Origin: Paenibacillus sp. 37
Lineage (GTDB): Bacteria > Bacillota > Bacilli > Paenibacillales > Paenibacillaceae
Length of the DNA: 64,000 bases
Direction: 5' to 3'
Assembly (NCBI RefSeq): GCF_008386395.1
Contig: NZ_CP043761.1
Location: forward strand, 6,758,001-6,822,000
The stretch's first letter is position 1; each line of letters starts with the position of its first letter. The notes below the pieces were generated by a model. It worked only from the letters and a program-made list of their open reading frames with translations. It was not told the origin of the DNA and searched no databases. The translations under genes were made by a program, and so were the position numbers. Of this stretch, positions 40,882 through 50,093 are shown in pieces.

Positions 40882-40907
40882 TTCTTAATTCGAAGGGAAC
40901 GATCTAT

Positions 40908-43202
40908 ATGAAGAAAAACATGATAACAGGCAGCAAACTGTGGTCCATCGCCATGATTACCAGCCTACTCGCTGCATGCAGTTCACCAGCAACGACAAGC
41001 ACAACCGCCAATGCCGCAACGTCAACGACAGGAACAACCAAAACGGTATCGGTCAGCGAGCAAACCTCTGTGAAATATGCAGATCTGGTCTCTCTGGATG
41101 CTGACGATACCAACATTAGCTGGAGCGAGGCAGATTCCACAGCGATTAAGTTGAACGGCACAACGGCAACGGTAACCGGTTCGGGCGCCAAAGCAGCCAA
41201 TGGCTCAGTAACAATTACGGAAGCAGGTACTTATGTACTTAGCGGTGAGCTAACCGACGGTCAGATCGTGGTCAACGTTGCCGATAAGGGCACCGTACAT
41301 CTAGTATTAAACGGAGCTACGATCCATGATAATGACAGTGCCGCAATCTATATTCAGAAGGCCGGTAAAGCGGTGATTACACTCGAAAAAGGAACCAAGA
41401 ATACCGTATCCGATGGTAAAACGTATGTGTACGCTGACGCTACAACAGACGAACCGGATGCTGCAATCTTCAGCAAAGCGGATCTTACGTTCAACGGTGC
41501 AGGTCAATTGACCGTCACAGGTAACTATAATGAAGGGATTACGAGCAAGGATGATCTGAAGATCATCAGCGGTAGCATCAGTGTCAAAGCAGCCGATGAC
41601 GGTATCAAAGGTAAAGACATGGTCGCTATTCAAGTGGGTACGATTACCATTAAAGCCGAAGGTGACGGCATCAAATCCACCAATGACACGGATACCACCA
41701 AAGGTTTCGTTGCCATCGCAGGAGGTACCTTCGATATTCAAAGTGGTAACGACGGTATTCAAGCCGAAACCGCACTTGTTGCGGATGGCGGCACATACAA
41801 CATTGTGACTGCTGGCGGTAGCGCCAATGCTCCAGCCAAAGTCGAAGAAGGTCCATTTGGTGGCGGCGGTGGATGGGGTGGCGGAACACCTCCAACCGAT
41901 ATGGGCACACCACCAGATGGCGAACCTCCTGCAGATATGCCGGAGATGCCTAATAACAGCGGCAATGCAGGTGCTAATACAAACAGCGAAGCAGCGTCCA
42001 GCTCTGCCAACACAGCAGCAACAACCGATACCAATGCCGATGCGGACACTGCTGCAACAGCAACCGAGTCCACAAGTGCCAAAGCACTGAAAGCAGGTAC
42101 TGACCTTACGGTGAATGGCGGTACGTATACCATTGATTCCATGGATGATTCCCTGCACAGCAACAATAACGTGACAGTTAACGACGGAACATTCAACATT
42201 CAATCCGGTGATGACGGCATTCATGCCGATCAGGAACTGACGATTAACGGTGGCACCATCACCATTGCGAAGAGCTATGAAGGACTTGAAGGAGCAATCA
42301 TCACCCTGAACGATGGGGATGTGGATGTAACAGCATCCGATGATGGCGTCAATGCTGCAGGTGGCGAGACGGAAACAACTGCGAATACAGCGGCAAGTAC
42401 AGATAGCGCTACTACAGCAACCGATGCTGCTACGACATCCAACATCTCTGTAACCGAAACGACGGGTACAACATCGACTACCGATCAGGCATCCCAAGGT
42501 ACAGCTGCTACTCAGCAAGGACGTGGACCGGGCGGAATGGGAGCGGCGAGTAATAACGAGTTCCACATTAACGGCGGTACACTTACCGTGAACGCAGGTG
42601 GTGACGGACTGGATTCCAATGGTTCCATTACCATGACCGGTGGTACGGTTATTGTGAACGGACCAACGGATAACGGTAACGGAGCATTGGATTATGACGG
42701 TACATTTGTAATCAGCGGTGGATACCTCGTGGCTGCCGGAAGCTCTGGTATGGCACAAGGAGCATCCGATGCGTCTACGCAAAATACCATTGTAATGACA
42801 TTCCCTGCAACGCAAAAAGCTGGAACACTTGTACATGTACAAGACAGTGAAGGCAACAACATTCTGACGTTTGCTCCGGCAAAAGATTATCAAACTGTGG
42901 TTGTCAGCTCCCCGGATCTGAAAAAAGACGGCTCCTATGTAATCTACTCCGGTGGTACGTCTACAGATAAAGCAGTGGATGGGCTCTACACAGACGGTAC
43001 TTACAGTGGCGGAACACAAGTGGTTGCATTCCAATCGACCAGCAATGTAACTTGGGTGAATGAATCTGGTGTGACCACAGCCAATACAGGTATGGGTGGT
43101 CCTGGCGGAGGTCGTGGCCAAGGCGGATTCGGAGGTGGCAGAAATCGGACGCAATCCGGTACAACATCCGACAGCACAGGCACTACGGATTCTGCAAAAT
43201 AA
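40908..43202 (+). CDS. Cthe_2159-like carbohydrate-binding lipoprotein
   Basis: A 764-residue lipoprotein with signal peptide and lipobox LAAC (C24). The exported part is repetitive, with beta-helix-type turns such as NEGITSKDDLKIISGSISVK, GDGIKSTNDTD, SGNDGIQAETALVADGGTYN and GDDGIHADQELTINGGTITI, the pattern of the Cthe_2159 family that binds acidic polysaccharides such as polygalacturonate. Two low-complexity inserts interrupt it (Gly/Pro-rich near 320 and Ala/Thr-rich near 370 and 490), and the C-terminus is Gly-rich. It follows the DUF4956 gene by 26 bases, completing an operon probably controlled by the divergent two-component system. GAAGGGA precedes the ATG. Confidence 0.88.
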   Translation: MKKNMITGSKLWSIAMITSLLAACSSPATTSTTANAATSTTGTTKTVSVSEQTSVKYADLVSLDADDTNISWSEADSTAIKLNGTTATVTGSGAKAANGSVTITEAGTYVLSGELTDGQIVVNVADKGTVHLVLNGATIHDNDSAAIYIQKAGKAVITLEKGTKNTVSDGKTYVYADATTDEPDAAIFSKADLTFNGAGQLTVTGNYNEGITSKDDLKIISGSISVKAADDGIKGKDMVAIQVGTITIKAEGDGIKSTNDTDTTKGFVAIAGGTFDIQSGNDGIQAETALVADGGTYNIVTAGGSANAPAKVEEGPFGGGGGWGGGTPPTDMGTPPDGEPPADMPEMPNNSGNAGANTNSEAASSSANTAATTDTNADADTAATATESTSAKALKAGTDLTVNGGTYTIDSMDDSLHSNNNVTVNDGTFNIQSGDDGIHADQELTINGGTITIAKSYEGLEGAIITLNDGDVDVTASDDGVNAAGGETETTANTAASTDSATTATDAATTSNISVTETTGTTSTTDQASQGTAATQQGRGPGGMGAASNNEFHINGGTLTVNAGGDGLDSNGSITMTGGTVIVNGPTDNGNGALDYDGTFVISGGYLVAAGSSGMAQGASDASTQNTIVMTFPATQKAGTLVHVQDSEGNNILTFAPAKDYQTVVVSSPDLKKDGSYVIYSGGTSTDKAVDGLYTDGTYSGGTQVVAFQSTSNVTWVNESGVTTANTGMGGPGGGRGQGGFGGGRNRTQSGTTSDSTGTTDSAK

Positions 43203-43258
43203 TCATCATGTCCTGAGCCATAGCGCATAACTCGCTTCTCAGGCGCAGGCGAAACAAA

Positions 43259-43298
43259 AAAGGCTCCGAATTCACGTTATGTGAGTTCGGAGCTTTCT
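43259..43298 (+). terminator. Terminator after the lipoprotein gene
   Basis: AAGGCTCCGAA and TTCGGAGCTTT with an inner TTCAC/GTGAG pairing, flanked by an A run on one side and T-rich sequence on the other; it may also serve the convergent methyltransferase gene. Confidence 0.85.
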
Positions 43299-43373
43299 TT
43301 CGTTATTCTTCTGGACCAGAATTACAGGGAATCATAGCCCTCTGCCCAAGGTGCAGCGGATGTACTCTTTTTC

Positions 43374-43952
43374 TCAGAACGAGTATACATACACCTTGGT
43401 ACGCAAGGCATCCCGGCATGTAATCGTACGTAGTGGTTCCTTACCCGGGAGCGCAAAACAGACACTAATCACCTTGGCACCCGGCGGAAGCTCCCGACTG
43501 AATTTGTCCAGAAGTCGGTTCATCGCTCCCGGAAACAGATAACAGATCACACAATCCGCATGTTCATAGGAACTGGTGTATATATCCCCGCGCATGAAGC
43601 GCAGCCTACCCTTAAGAGAGTGCTGTTTTCCCTTCGCTCGACGTAAGCGAACACTGAGATACGCAATGAATTGGGAAGACCATAAGGGAATTCTCGAATT
43701 CTCAATCCCGGTCAGCCTTTTACCAGGACAGTGCCTTACAACATCCAGTCCCAGTGTACCCCATCCGGAACCTGCTTCAAGCACATCCCCGTACCCGGGA
43801 ATCCGGTTCACCTCTTGAATGACCACCTGCCTAACGCGGCCGGATGTGGGCATCGGGGAAATCCCGTTTTTCCAACTAACAAGTACGATGGATATGACAC
43901 CGATCAATGTCACCACGGCAATCAGCCATGGAATCAGGTAAATGATGAACAT
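43374..43952 (-). CDS. Membrane-anchored class I SAM methyltransferase
   Basis: A 192-residue protein with an N-terminal membrane helix (LIPWLIAVVTLIGVISIVLV) followed by a methyltransferase domain: motif I VLEAGSGWGTLGLDVV, acidic motif II LTGIENSRIP, and a later CVICYLFPGAM strand. Substrate unknown; the fold resembles small protein or lipid methyltransferases. It follows the FHA-winged-helix gene by 26 bases on the same strand, so they probably form an operon. AAAGGG precedes the ATG. Confidence 0.82.
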   Translation of the reverse strand: MFIIYLIPWLIAVVTLIGVISIVLVSWKNGISPMPTSGRVRQVVIQEVNRIPGYGDVLEAGSGWGTLGLDVVRHCPGKRLTGIENSRIPLWSSQFIAYLSVRLRRAKGKQHSLKGRLRFMRGDIYTSSYEHADCVICYLFPGAMNRLLDKFSRELPPGAKVISVCFALPGKEPLRTITCRDALRTKVYVYSF

Positions 43953-43978
43953 GAACTCATCCCTTTGTTATGACTCAT

Positions 43979-44650
43979 TCATTCCGGCACATGAGACTTC
44001 ATATATACACCCTTTTTATAAACGGACTTAATGGTAAAGTGTACACCCAGCTTGCGATTCGTCCGATAGATGAGCGAGTTAATCTCGTCGATCCCTACCG
44101 CTTCACTCTCCAGCATGCTCCGCTCTGGCCACACCTGAGCCACAATCTGTTCCCTTGTCACAAAGTGGTCAAGTTCGCTATACAGCAGCTTGAACAGCTG
44201 ATATTCCTTCTTGGACAGCGGAATCTCCACTTCACCAATCTGCACGGTCTGCAAATGATCCTGCAAGCGTACACCCTCACCCAGCAGATCCGACACACGA
44301 TACTCCCTCGTCTCTCCAAGATCCCCTTCAGCGCGAAGCTGAATCAAGCCGTTGACGAGCGTCAGGCTGTCTCCTTCGCCAAACGGATATTTCTCATAGG
44401 GAACGAGGCGCTGCCCGTTCAGTTCGGTTCCATTTTTGCTATCCAGATCCTCAATCCATAACTGTTGCTGTACATCATAATGAATGCGGCAATGCCGCTT
44501 CGATATCATCTGATTATAAACAGACAAGTCCAATTCACTACCGCCTGTGTAACGTCCCACCGTAATGGAGCGACCCTGGCTTACATAAGCGAACGAGCCG
44601 TCACTTTCCTGCCCTGGCGTACGAATGACGATTTTTGCCGTCTCCCGCAT
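43979..44650 (-). CDS. FHA-domain protein with OmpR-type winged helix
   Basis: A 223-residue protein. Residues about 5-105 are an FHA phosphothreonine-binding domain (ITVGRY, SKRHCRIHYD, DLDSKNGTELNG). Residues about 135-220 are an OmpR-like winged helix (IPLSKKEYQLFKLLYSELDH, LIYRTNRKLGV, IKSVYKKGVYM). This places an FHA module where a receiver would normally be, suggesting control by Ser/Thr phosphorylation rather than by a histidine kinase. No kinase gene is adjacent. GGTGGGAG precedes the ATG. It heads a two-gene operon with a membrane methyltransferase. Confidence 0.88.
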   Translation of the reverse strand: MRETAKIVIRTPGQESDGSFAYVSQGRSITVGRYTGGSELDLSVYNQMISKRHCRIHYDVQQQLWIEDLDSKNGTELNGQRLVPYEKYPFGEGDSLTLVNGLIQLRAEGDLGETREYRVSDLLGEGVRLQDHLQTVQIGEVEIPLSKKEYQLFKLLYSELDHFVTREQIVAQVWPERSMLESEAVGIDEINSLIYRTNRKLGVHFTIKSVYKKGVYMKSHVPE

Positions 44651-44879
44651 GTTATTCTCCCACCTTCAACGATCACTCGATCTCTATATACATCTCGTAA
44701 ACAATAATGATAAGATCATCAGATTTGTTCCATTGTTTGCACCGCTATAGTTCAATATAGTGGTATACAGGAACGATTTATATTTGTTCTACTCACTCTA
44801 CTATACCAGACGTTGTGCTTTTTTTCTCATGACGGCCGGATACCCACTTTAGCTCATTCAACAAGAGAGGTACCTTTCC

Positions 44880-45035
44880 ATGAACAAAAAAAACATTTTC
44901 ATATACGTATTGCTCGCCTTTGCCCTGTCCATGACATTAACCGTGCTCTCCCGTATGAACGATGATGGCGGAGAATCACTGAAAGGCACATCAGCTGCCG
45001 AAACCTCGTGGTTACAAATGAAGATCCAGCCCTAG
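44880..45035 (+). CDS. Small single-span membrane protein, 51 residues
   Basis: A 51-residue ORF begins at the ATG at 44880, with AGAGGT about eight bases upstream. It has a basic start (MNKKN), one hydrophobic helix (IFIYVLLAFALSMTLTVLS) and a polar tail, and so would be an inner-membrane or secreted peptide. I do not recognise a family. It is divergent from the FHA operon and followed by a hairpin terminator, which supports it being a gene. Confidence 0.6.
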   Translation: MNKKNIFIYVLLAFALSMTLTVLSRMNDDGGESLKGTSAAETSWLQMKIQP

Positions 45036-45121
45036 TCTACTCTATTATAACGTGATCTCCGCGCAAAACGTTTCACGAATGTCATAATAAGCTATGGCAT
45101 CGAATCCAAATTAAAACAATT

Positions 45122-45168
45122 CAATAAGGCCCCAGATTGCTGGTCACAGCAGCCCGGAGCCTTATTTT
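45122..45168 (+). terminator. Hairpin terminator after the 51-residue gene
   Basis: AATAAGGC/GCCTTATT outer stem with inner GCTG/CAGC pairing, ending in a short T run. Confidence 0.65.
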
Positions 45169-45525
45169 GGATTGTAAAACAATACCGAAAGTATAGATGA
45201 TTGCATGACTTCAATCATAAACTGCCCGGCACGCAGATGGATTTCAGCCATTTGTGCTAGTGACATTTTTTAGTTTTGTGATTTTGGTTTCCTCTCCACC
45301 TTTCAACCCAACAATTTCTCCATTTAATCACGGTATTAAGGGGTAGAGTATAGACACTTGCAAGTAGATTTCTGTTAGGTGCTTTTCGATTATCGAGGAA
45401 CGACTTTTCTGGAGGATTATATAACATAAATTTAACTCAAATTATAAATAATGTTAATCATATGTCATTCATGGTTTCATTTTCTTTGATATACTTTCTG
45501 CTAGGTCTATGAAAGGAGATCATAG
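45169..45525. other. AT-rich gap with no supported gene
   Basis: About 350 bases upstream of the lipoprotein gene. The only ORF (minus strand, 34 codons, 45162-45266) has no ribosome site nearby. The last part is the likely promoter region of the lipoprotein gene, without a clear sigma-A match. Confidence 0.4.
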
Positions 45526-46128
45526 GTGAAAAAAGAGATTGGTGTATTGATGTTGTCATGTATCGTTTTTCTTTCAGGATGTGGTGGATCAGGTAATCCC
45601 GCATCGGTTATGCAAGGTTCGGGTGAGTCCCCGAGTAAACAAGTAACAACACAGCAAAATAATGAGTATTGTTCTCTAGAACGTACAAGTTTGGATAGTG
45701 AAACTGAAAAATATTTCTATGGAACTTGGAACGTTGAGAAGCTTTTAGGATTTGCAAATTCATATAATGATGCCTCAGAATATCCAACAGGTCAAAAATT
45801 TATTGGTGATGAAATAATCATCAAAAAAGACTTATTTTCATCAAAAGGAATTAAAAACTACAGTAGATATCAAACTGAACTAAGAAACCCATTATATGAG
45901 TTTACAGCGACCTGCAATAATTCAGATTCTTTTTATAGATTATATAAATTAGATATTCCAAACTTAAATAAAAATGATGTCGTAAAAGCAATAGGTGTAA
46001 GTAATCCTTCTACAAAAATTAGTATACCTGTAAGTTTAAGTTTTTTTGTTGTTAATAACGAGAAGCTTATCTTGTTATCAGAGGCAACTATCTTTGAGCT
46101 TAAGAAAATCTCGGATAAAATAAATTAA
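45526..46128 (+). CDS. Hypothetical lipoprotein
   Basis: A 200-residue protein starting at GTG (45526) with AAAGGAG about eight bases upstream. It has a lipoprotein signal peptide with lipobox LSGC (C19) and a polar Ser/Gln-rich linker, then a mixed alpha/beta region with no family I recognise (FYGTWNVEKLLGFA may mark a lipocalin-like or small beta start). The gene and the two after it are AT-rich compared with flanking DNA, suggesting recent acquisition. Probably attached to the outer face of the membrane. Confidence 0.75.
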   Translation: MKKEIGVLMLSCIVFLSGCGGSGNPASVMQGSGESPSKQVTTQQNNEYCSLERTSLDSETEKYFYGTWNVEKLLGFANSYNDASEYPTGQKFIGDEIIIKKDLFSSKGIKNYSRYQTELRNPLYEFTATCNNSDSFYRLYKLDIPNLNKNDVVKAIGVSNPSTKISIPVSLSFFVVNNEKLILLSEATIFELKKISDKIN

Positions 46129-46260
46129 GGTTATGTGATTAGTTTCGTGCTAATTTCCAGGAGAGATTCCCTATAATTGATTCTGAAAATTCCTGTGAAT
46201 ATAATTTTCAAACCAGAAAGGGCCTTGGACAGCTCCAGTTTTTTTGAGGAGGCTATGTAA

Positions 46261-46764
46261 ATGTTAATTAAAGTATTTAAGGAATGGTCGGACCAAAATA
46301 ATGGTCGAATTGAAATACTTGCTCCTACTGGGAAAATGACTGCTAGGAATAAATTCAAACCAGGTGCATCCGAAGATAAAATTAAAGAGCTTTCGGAGTA
46401 TTTTTCTACTCCTTTACCTCCGGATTACATAAGCTTTTTACAATTATGTAATGGAGCGTCCTTGTTTGAAGACCCTGAATATGGCGGGGAGAGCCTCTTA
46501 TATTCAGCCCAAGATGTTATACATTACAATGAAGCATCAGATAATAAGATTGTAGTCGCCAATATTCTTGATGATCGAATCCTAATTGATTTAGAGCTTT
46601 GGAGTTCAGGTGATGAGCAATATCTGTTGCTTTGTGAGAGTTTATATTCTGTTGAACATACGGGATCTTTTTACAGTAACTTTGAGACATGGTTAGAACG
46701 GTTTATAATCTCTCAGGGCGAGAAGTTCTGGTATTGGAAAACAAAGCGTAGTTTTGAAGAATAA
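46261..46764 (+). CDS. SMI1/KNR4 (SUKH) family protein
   Basis: A 167-residue protein of the SMI1/KNR4 superfamily: GASEDKIKELSEYFSTPLPPDYISFLQLCNGASLFE contains the defining pattern (quoted core: LPPDYISFLQLCNGASLFE), followed by an acidic middle and FETWLERFI near the end. Bacterial members often act as immunity proteins against polymorphic or contact-dependent toxins. No toxin gene is in this window, so it may be an orphan immunity gene or have another binding role. GAGGAGG precedes the ATG. Confidence 0.85.
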   Translation: MLIKVFKEWSDQNNGRIEILAPTGKMTARNKFKPGASEDKIKELSEYFSTPLPPDYISFLQLCNGASLFEDPEYGGESLLYSAQDVIHYNEASDNKIVVANILDDRILIDLELWSSGDEQYLLLCESLYSVEHTGSFYSNFETWLERFIISQGEKFWYWKTKRSFEE

Positions 46765-46820
46765 AAGATATGATCAGTAGTCTGACCCGTAATTATAGCT
46801 TAATTTGCGGAGGTGTGCGT

Positions 46821-47147
46821 ATGCTCGATGAAAGAGAGATTCAAATTAAAGAGAGGATACAAGAAAGGTACGATATTACGGAGCAAATATATTCAGCTTG
46901 GTTTACTGAAAATCCCGCGATGCTTTTACCGAAAAATAGATTCTACCAAAAGGAAAACATAGAAAAGCACAGGGCCATCTCATATCTGCTAGACAGAGGA
47001 TTTATCGTTGCACAGCCCGTAGAGAATGACCCGGAGACAGTTGCAGTAACTATAACCCCTGATGGCATAGACTACTATGAGCAAGGATATCTTAATGGAA
47101 AAGCAAACGGCTTTCAAGTCGTCGCTGAGATTAAGAACAAGGATTAA
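46821..47147 (+). CDS. Hypothetical protein, winged-helix-like, 108 residues
   Basis: A 108-residue protein. HRAISYLLDRGFIVAQPVEN followed by TVAVTITPDGIDYYE resembles the recognition helix and wing of a small winged-helix domain, but the match is loose and DNA binding is not shown. The ATG at 46821 has GGAGGTG seven bases upstream. It follows the SMI1/KNR4 gene by 56 bases on the same strand and may share its transcript and its mobile, defence-like context. Confidence 0.7.
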   Translation: MLDEREIQIKERIQERYDITEQIYSAWFTENPAMLLPKNRFYQKENIEKHRAISYLLDRGFIVAQPVENDPETVAVTITPDGIDYYEQGYLNGKANGFQVVAEIKNKD

Positions 47148-47152
47148 ATTGA

Positions 47153-47191
47153 GGAAGGACTCCGGATTTGAAATACTTCTGGAGTCCTTCC
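47153..47191 (+). terminator. Hairpin after the SMI1/KNR4 gene pair
   Basis: Perfect 11-bp arms GGAAGGACTCC/GGAGTCCTTCC. The T run is weak, but it lies just past the stop codon. Confidence 0.65.
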
Positions 47192-47314
47192 ATATAGTTC
47201 AAATAAAAATATACATCAGTAAGAGCAGTAGTTTAAGCCTCTCCTTACAGGGTGCCCCCCCCCTCCTCGTAATACATTGATAACATATCATGCGCTGAAA
47301 GTAGAATCATTATA

Positions 47315-49903
47315 TCAATCTTGTTCATCCTCCGGCATAGTCGGTTCGTCGTCAGGCTTCGCTGTCTCTCTGGAATGTATTTCCTCCATCCGACTCGACA
47401 CCTTCTGATACAGGTAAGAGATGCCCAGCAGCAACACACCGAAGCTGAAGTAGGCAAAGATTTTGCTGCCCGAGGTTAGCATCCCCACATCATAGAACAC
47501 CATCTTACCCGTAGCGAACAACGTTAGGCCAAGGCCCAGACGCCGAATCATGACATATTTTCTACGGAATCCATAGGCAATATAGAGAATCGCGAGCAGC
47601 AGATAGATCAGGCTGAACATCAGCCCCACATCACCCCACTGGAACTGGATCGTCAGGAATACGGTGATGACCCCTAGCAGATATACCCCTGCGATAACCG
47701 GGTACCATTCAATGCTCTTGAACTGCCCGCGGATGCCTGCAATCAGCAGATCCCTTCCTGCAAAGAATACCCCTACGTTAAAGATAATTAGCACCAGCAA
47801 ACCAACAATCTCTGCCGCTGTATGCTGCTGAACTTCCGGCTGAAGCGCTGGCATGGTTAAGGTGACAGCCAGTGCAATACAGCAACCAATGGCATGCAGG
47901 AAAGTGGTATACATCTGTACGTATGGATCACGCAACAACTTCACTTTGCTCAATCCATAGGCCAATGCAATGGTCAGCGCTGCAAACATGAGCAGCTTGT
48001 AGAACATGTATAACAGGAACGTCCCATCCACAGCTCTGGTATACAATTCATTCGATTCATACAGCACGTATAACCACAGATTGGCGAGTGTCACATACTT
48101 GAATCCGTTCAGGAAGCCCAGCTCCAGCGGGCTGTAGTTGAATCTCTCCCTGGCAGATGAGCTGCTGTGAACTGCCCAGGCATAATACAGTGTAATCAGC
48201 AGGGTACCCAGCGTAATGCTGGAGTATTTTAACATGAAGTAAGAACGTTCCCCGATGAAGAATAGCGCCAGCAGGTCATAGTACACGAAAGTGATTAGAC
48301 ATAGAAGCACAATGCCCCATCCGGCACGTTCCACCGATTTGAGCCGTTTCAGATGTCCAAGCGTAACCAGCAGAACCCCTTCAATTAACCAGCCCATCGA
48401 TAACCACTTGGCCCCGAACTGGAACGGAATAATCAGAATGGCAAAGGTCAGGGAAGTGATATAGAAGAGCAGAATGGTCTGTTTCTCCTGAGCCATATTG
48501 CGCTGAACGAATCGTGCGAGACCAAGATATACCAGGCAGAAGATTAATGCCAACAAGCCCTGAGCATCATTCCAATCCGCCACATCAAATAACACGTATA
48601 ACATCAGGCAACTGATGGTCGTATTCATAGCCAGCAGAGCGAAATCCCACCAGGTTAACTTCATCCGATGTTTGAACGGATATGCCAGTGTAATGCCCAG
48701 ATATAATGCAAACGTCACAATGGAATACAACATGCCAATCTTCTCACTTGGCGACAGCCACAAGAGGATAAGCATGGATGGTGTGTTGAACAGGAAACTG
48801 ATATAGTGCACTACCGGCCACCGTTTGCCAAACGAAATGAACACAATAATGCCGTTCAAGAGCAGCAGATAGATCATGGCTACATAGACAGCAGTGCCCT
48901 CAAGTCCGAACGAGAACATATAGGAGAATAGCGGAAGATATCCGCCTACCAGACCCAATGAACATATGGTCTTCGACTGATACCTTAGGGACAACAATAC
49001 GGAGATTGCCGAAACCAATACAGACAGGGCAAGTCCCGTATATAACCCGATAATATGCAGCAAAAAGTAACTATAGAAGATGGACCCGAACAAGACGGAG
49101 ATCCCACCGCCAAGCAGGCCCATCGCAAACGTCTGCTTTTTACGGCGGAACAGCCACTCTCCTCCAGCAAGCATCAGAGCACCAAGCAGGAAAAAGGCTC
49201 CGCTCTTCATCTCGTCATTAAACCAGGTCGAGTACGAGTATTGGAACGCTGCTCCAACCCCCAGAATGAGGAGCAGGATGGCTACTTTGTTGATCCAGCT
49301 GAGTCCAATCTTCATCTCCATGCGATTCTGCTTGATCCGGCGTTGAATAGTCTCTTCGCTTAATCCCTCCTCCGCCATCTGCTCATATCCACGCTCCATG
49401 TGCCCACGCAGAGCCTCTTCTCTCTCCTGTACGGCCCGCTTGTGCGATTCAATACGCTCATTCACCTCTGCCGCAAGGTAAGCAATCCTTTCCTTCACCT
49501 CGTGTGAATCCTCTTGCAACTCCTGTGCTGCCTGGTTGTACAGCGCGTTCAGGCTGGATTTGGTTCGATGTTCATGAGATGCAATTCGATCGTTATGTAC
49601 CGCTGTTTTTCCTTGAAAATACGTCTCCATCTTCTCCCGCGATACCCGGATCAGATTAAGCTTCTCATCCAACATCTGTTCAGATAACGCCATGCGAAGA
49701 CGTGCATTCTCTTCTTCCATCTTGCGCGAGCGAAGTTCGAGCTGTTGCAGCTTGAGTTTGTGAGCTTCATACTGTTCCTGTAACTGTTCATTCTGAACGA
49801 TCAGATCATCGGATTGGTATTCCTGGAGCAGGGCATGATACTCCTTCGCCAGCTGTTTCTGCTGCTCCTGAACCTGCCCAAGCCGTTCCTTAAACTCCTT
49901 CAT
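47315..49903 (-). CDS. DUF2339 multi-pass membrane protein
   Basis: An 862-residue protein. Residues 1-205 are a long charged coiled coil; the rest is almost entirely hydrophobic, with roughly 20 or more predicted membrane spans, beginning at INKVAILLLILGVGAAFQYS with the conserved GxxxxF and GGEWLFRRKK features of DUF2339. Function is unknown for the family; a scaffold or transport role in the envelope is a guess. GGAGG lies upstream of the ATG. It lies downstream of a strong terminator that separates it from the LCP gene. Confidence 0.85.
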   Translation of the reverse strand: MKEFKERLGQVQEQQKQLAKEYHALLQEYQSDDLIVQNEQLQEQYEAHKLKLQQLELRSRKMEEENARLRMALSEQMLDEKLNLIRVSREKMETYFQGKTAVHNDRIASHEHRTKSSLNALYNQAAQELQEDSHEVKERIAYLAAEVNERIESHKRAVQEREEALRGHMERGYEQMAEEGLSEETIQRRIKQNRMEMKIGLSWINKVAILLLILGVGAAFQYSYSTWFNDEMKSGAFFLLGALMLAGGEWLFRRKKQTFAMGLLGGGISVLFGSIFYSYFLLHIIGLYTGLALSVLVSAISVLLSLRYQSKTICSLGLVGGYLPLFSYMFSFGLEGTAVYVAMIYLLLLNGIIVFISFGKRWPVVHYISFLFNTPSMLILLWLSPSEKIGMLYSIVTFALYLGITLAYPFKHRMKLTWWDFALLAMNTTISCLMLYVLFDVADWNDAQGLLALIFCLVYLGLARFVQRNMAQEKQTILLFYITSLTFAILIIPFQFGAKWLSMGWLIEGVLLVTLGHLKRLKSVERAGWGIVLLCLITFVYYDLLALFFIGERSYFMLKYSSITLGTLLITLYYAWAVHSSSSARERFNYSPLELGFLNGFKYVTLANLWLYVLYESNELYTRAVDGTFLLYMFYKLLMFAALTIALAYGLSKVKLLRDPYVQMYTTFLHAIGCCIALAVTLTMPALQPEVQQHTAAEIVGLLVLIIFNVGVFFAGRDLLIAGIRGQFKSIEWYPVIAGVYLLGVITVFLTIQFQWGDVGLMFSLIYLLLAILYIAYGFRRKYVMIRRLGLGLTLFATGKMVFYDVGMLTSGSKIFAYFSFGVLLLGISYLYQKVSSRMEEIHSRETAKPDDEPTMPEDEQD

Positions 49904-50024
49904 GAGCTTCCTCCGTTGGTTGATGTTTAATCTTTTCCCTATATTTTACTATATGTATGCCATAAAAAGAGGTTTAAACATTAGATATATCTGTGCAATA
50001 TTTCAATCGAAGGATCTCAAACGC

Positions 50025-50060
50025 AAAAAAAGCCGGGAAGCAACCGCTTCTCCCGACTTA
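50025..50060 (-). terminator. Terminator after the LCP gene
   Basis: AAGTCGGGAGAAGC pairs with GCTTCCCGGCTT on the minus strand with two mismatches, followed by seven T. Confidence 0.88.
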
Positions 50061-50093
50061 TATTCATATGAGCATTTTGCACAAGAATGGATC

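Noticed and set aside
41307..43154. 615-codon minus-strand ORF opposite the lipoprotein gene
   Set aside because: It is a shadow of the repetitive Thr/Gly/Asp-rich plus-strand gene; its Cys/His/Ile-rich translation has no family features or ribosome site.
45162..45266. 34-codon minus-strand ORF starting MSLAQMAEIHLRAG
   Set aside because: No ribosome site within usable distance, and it overlaps the terminator of the 51-residue gene.
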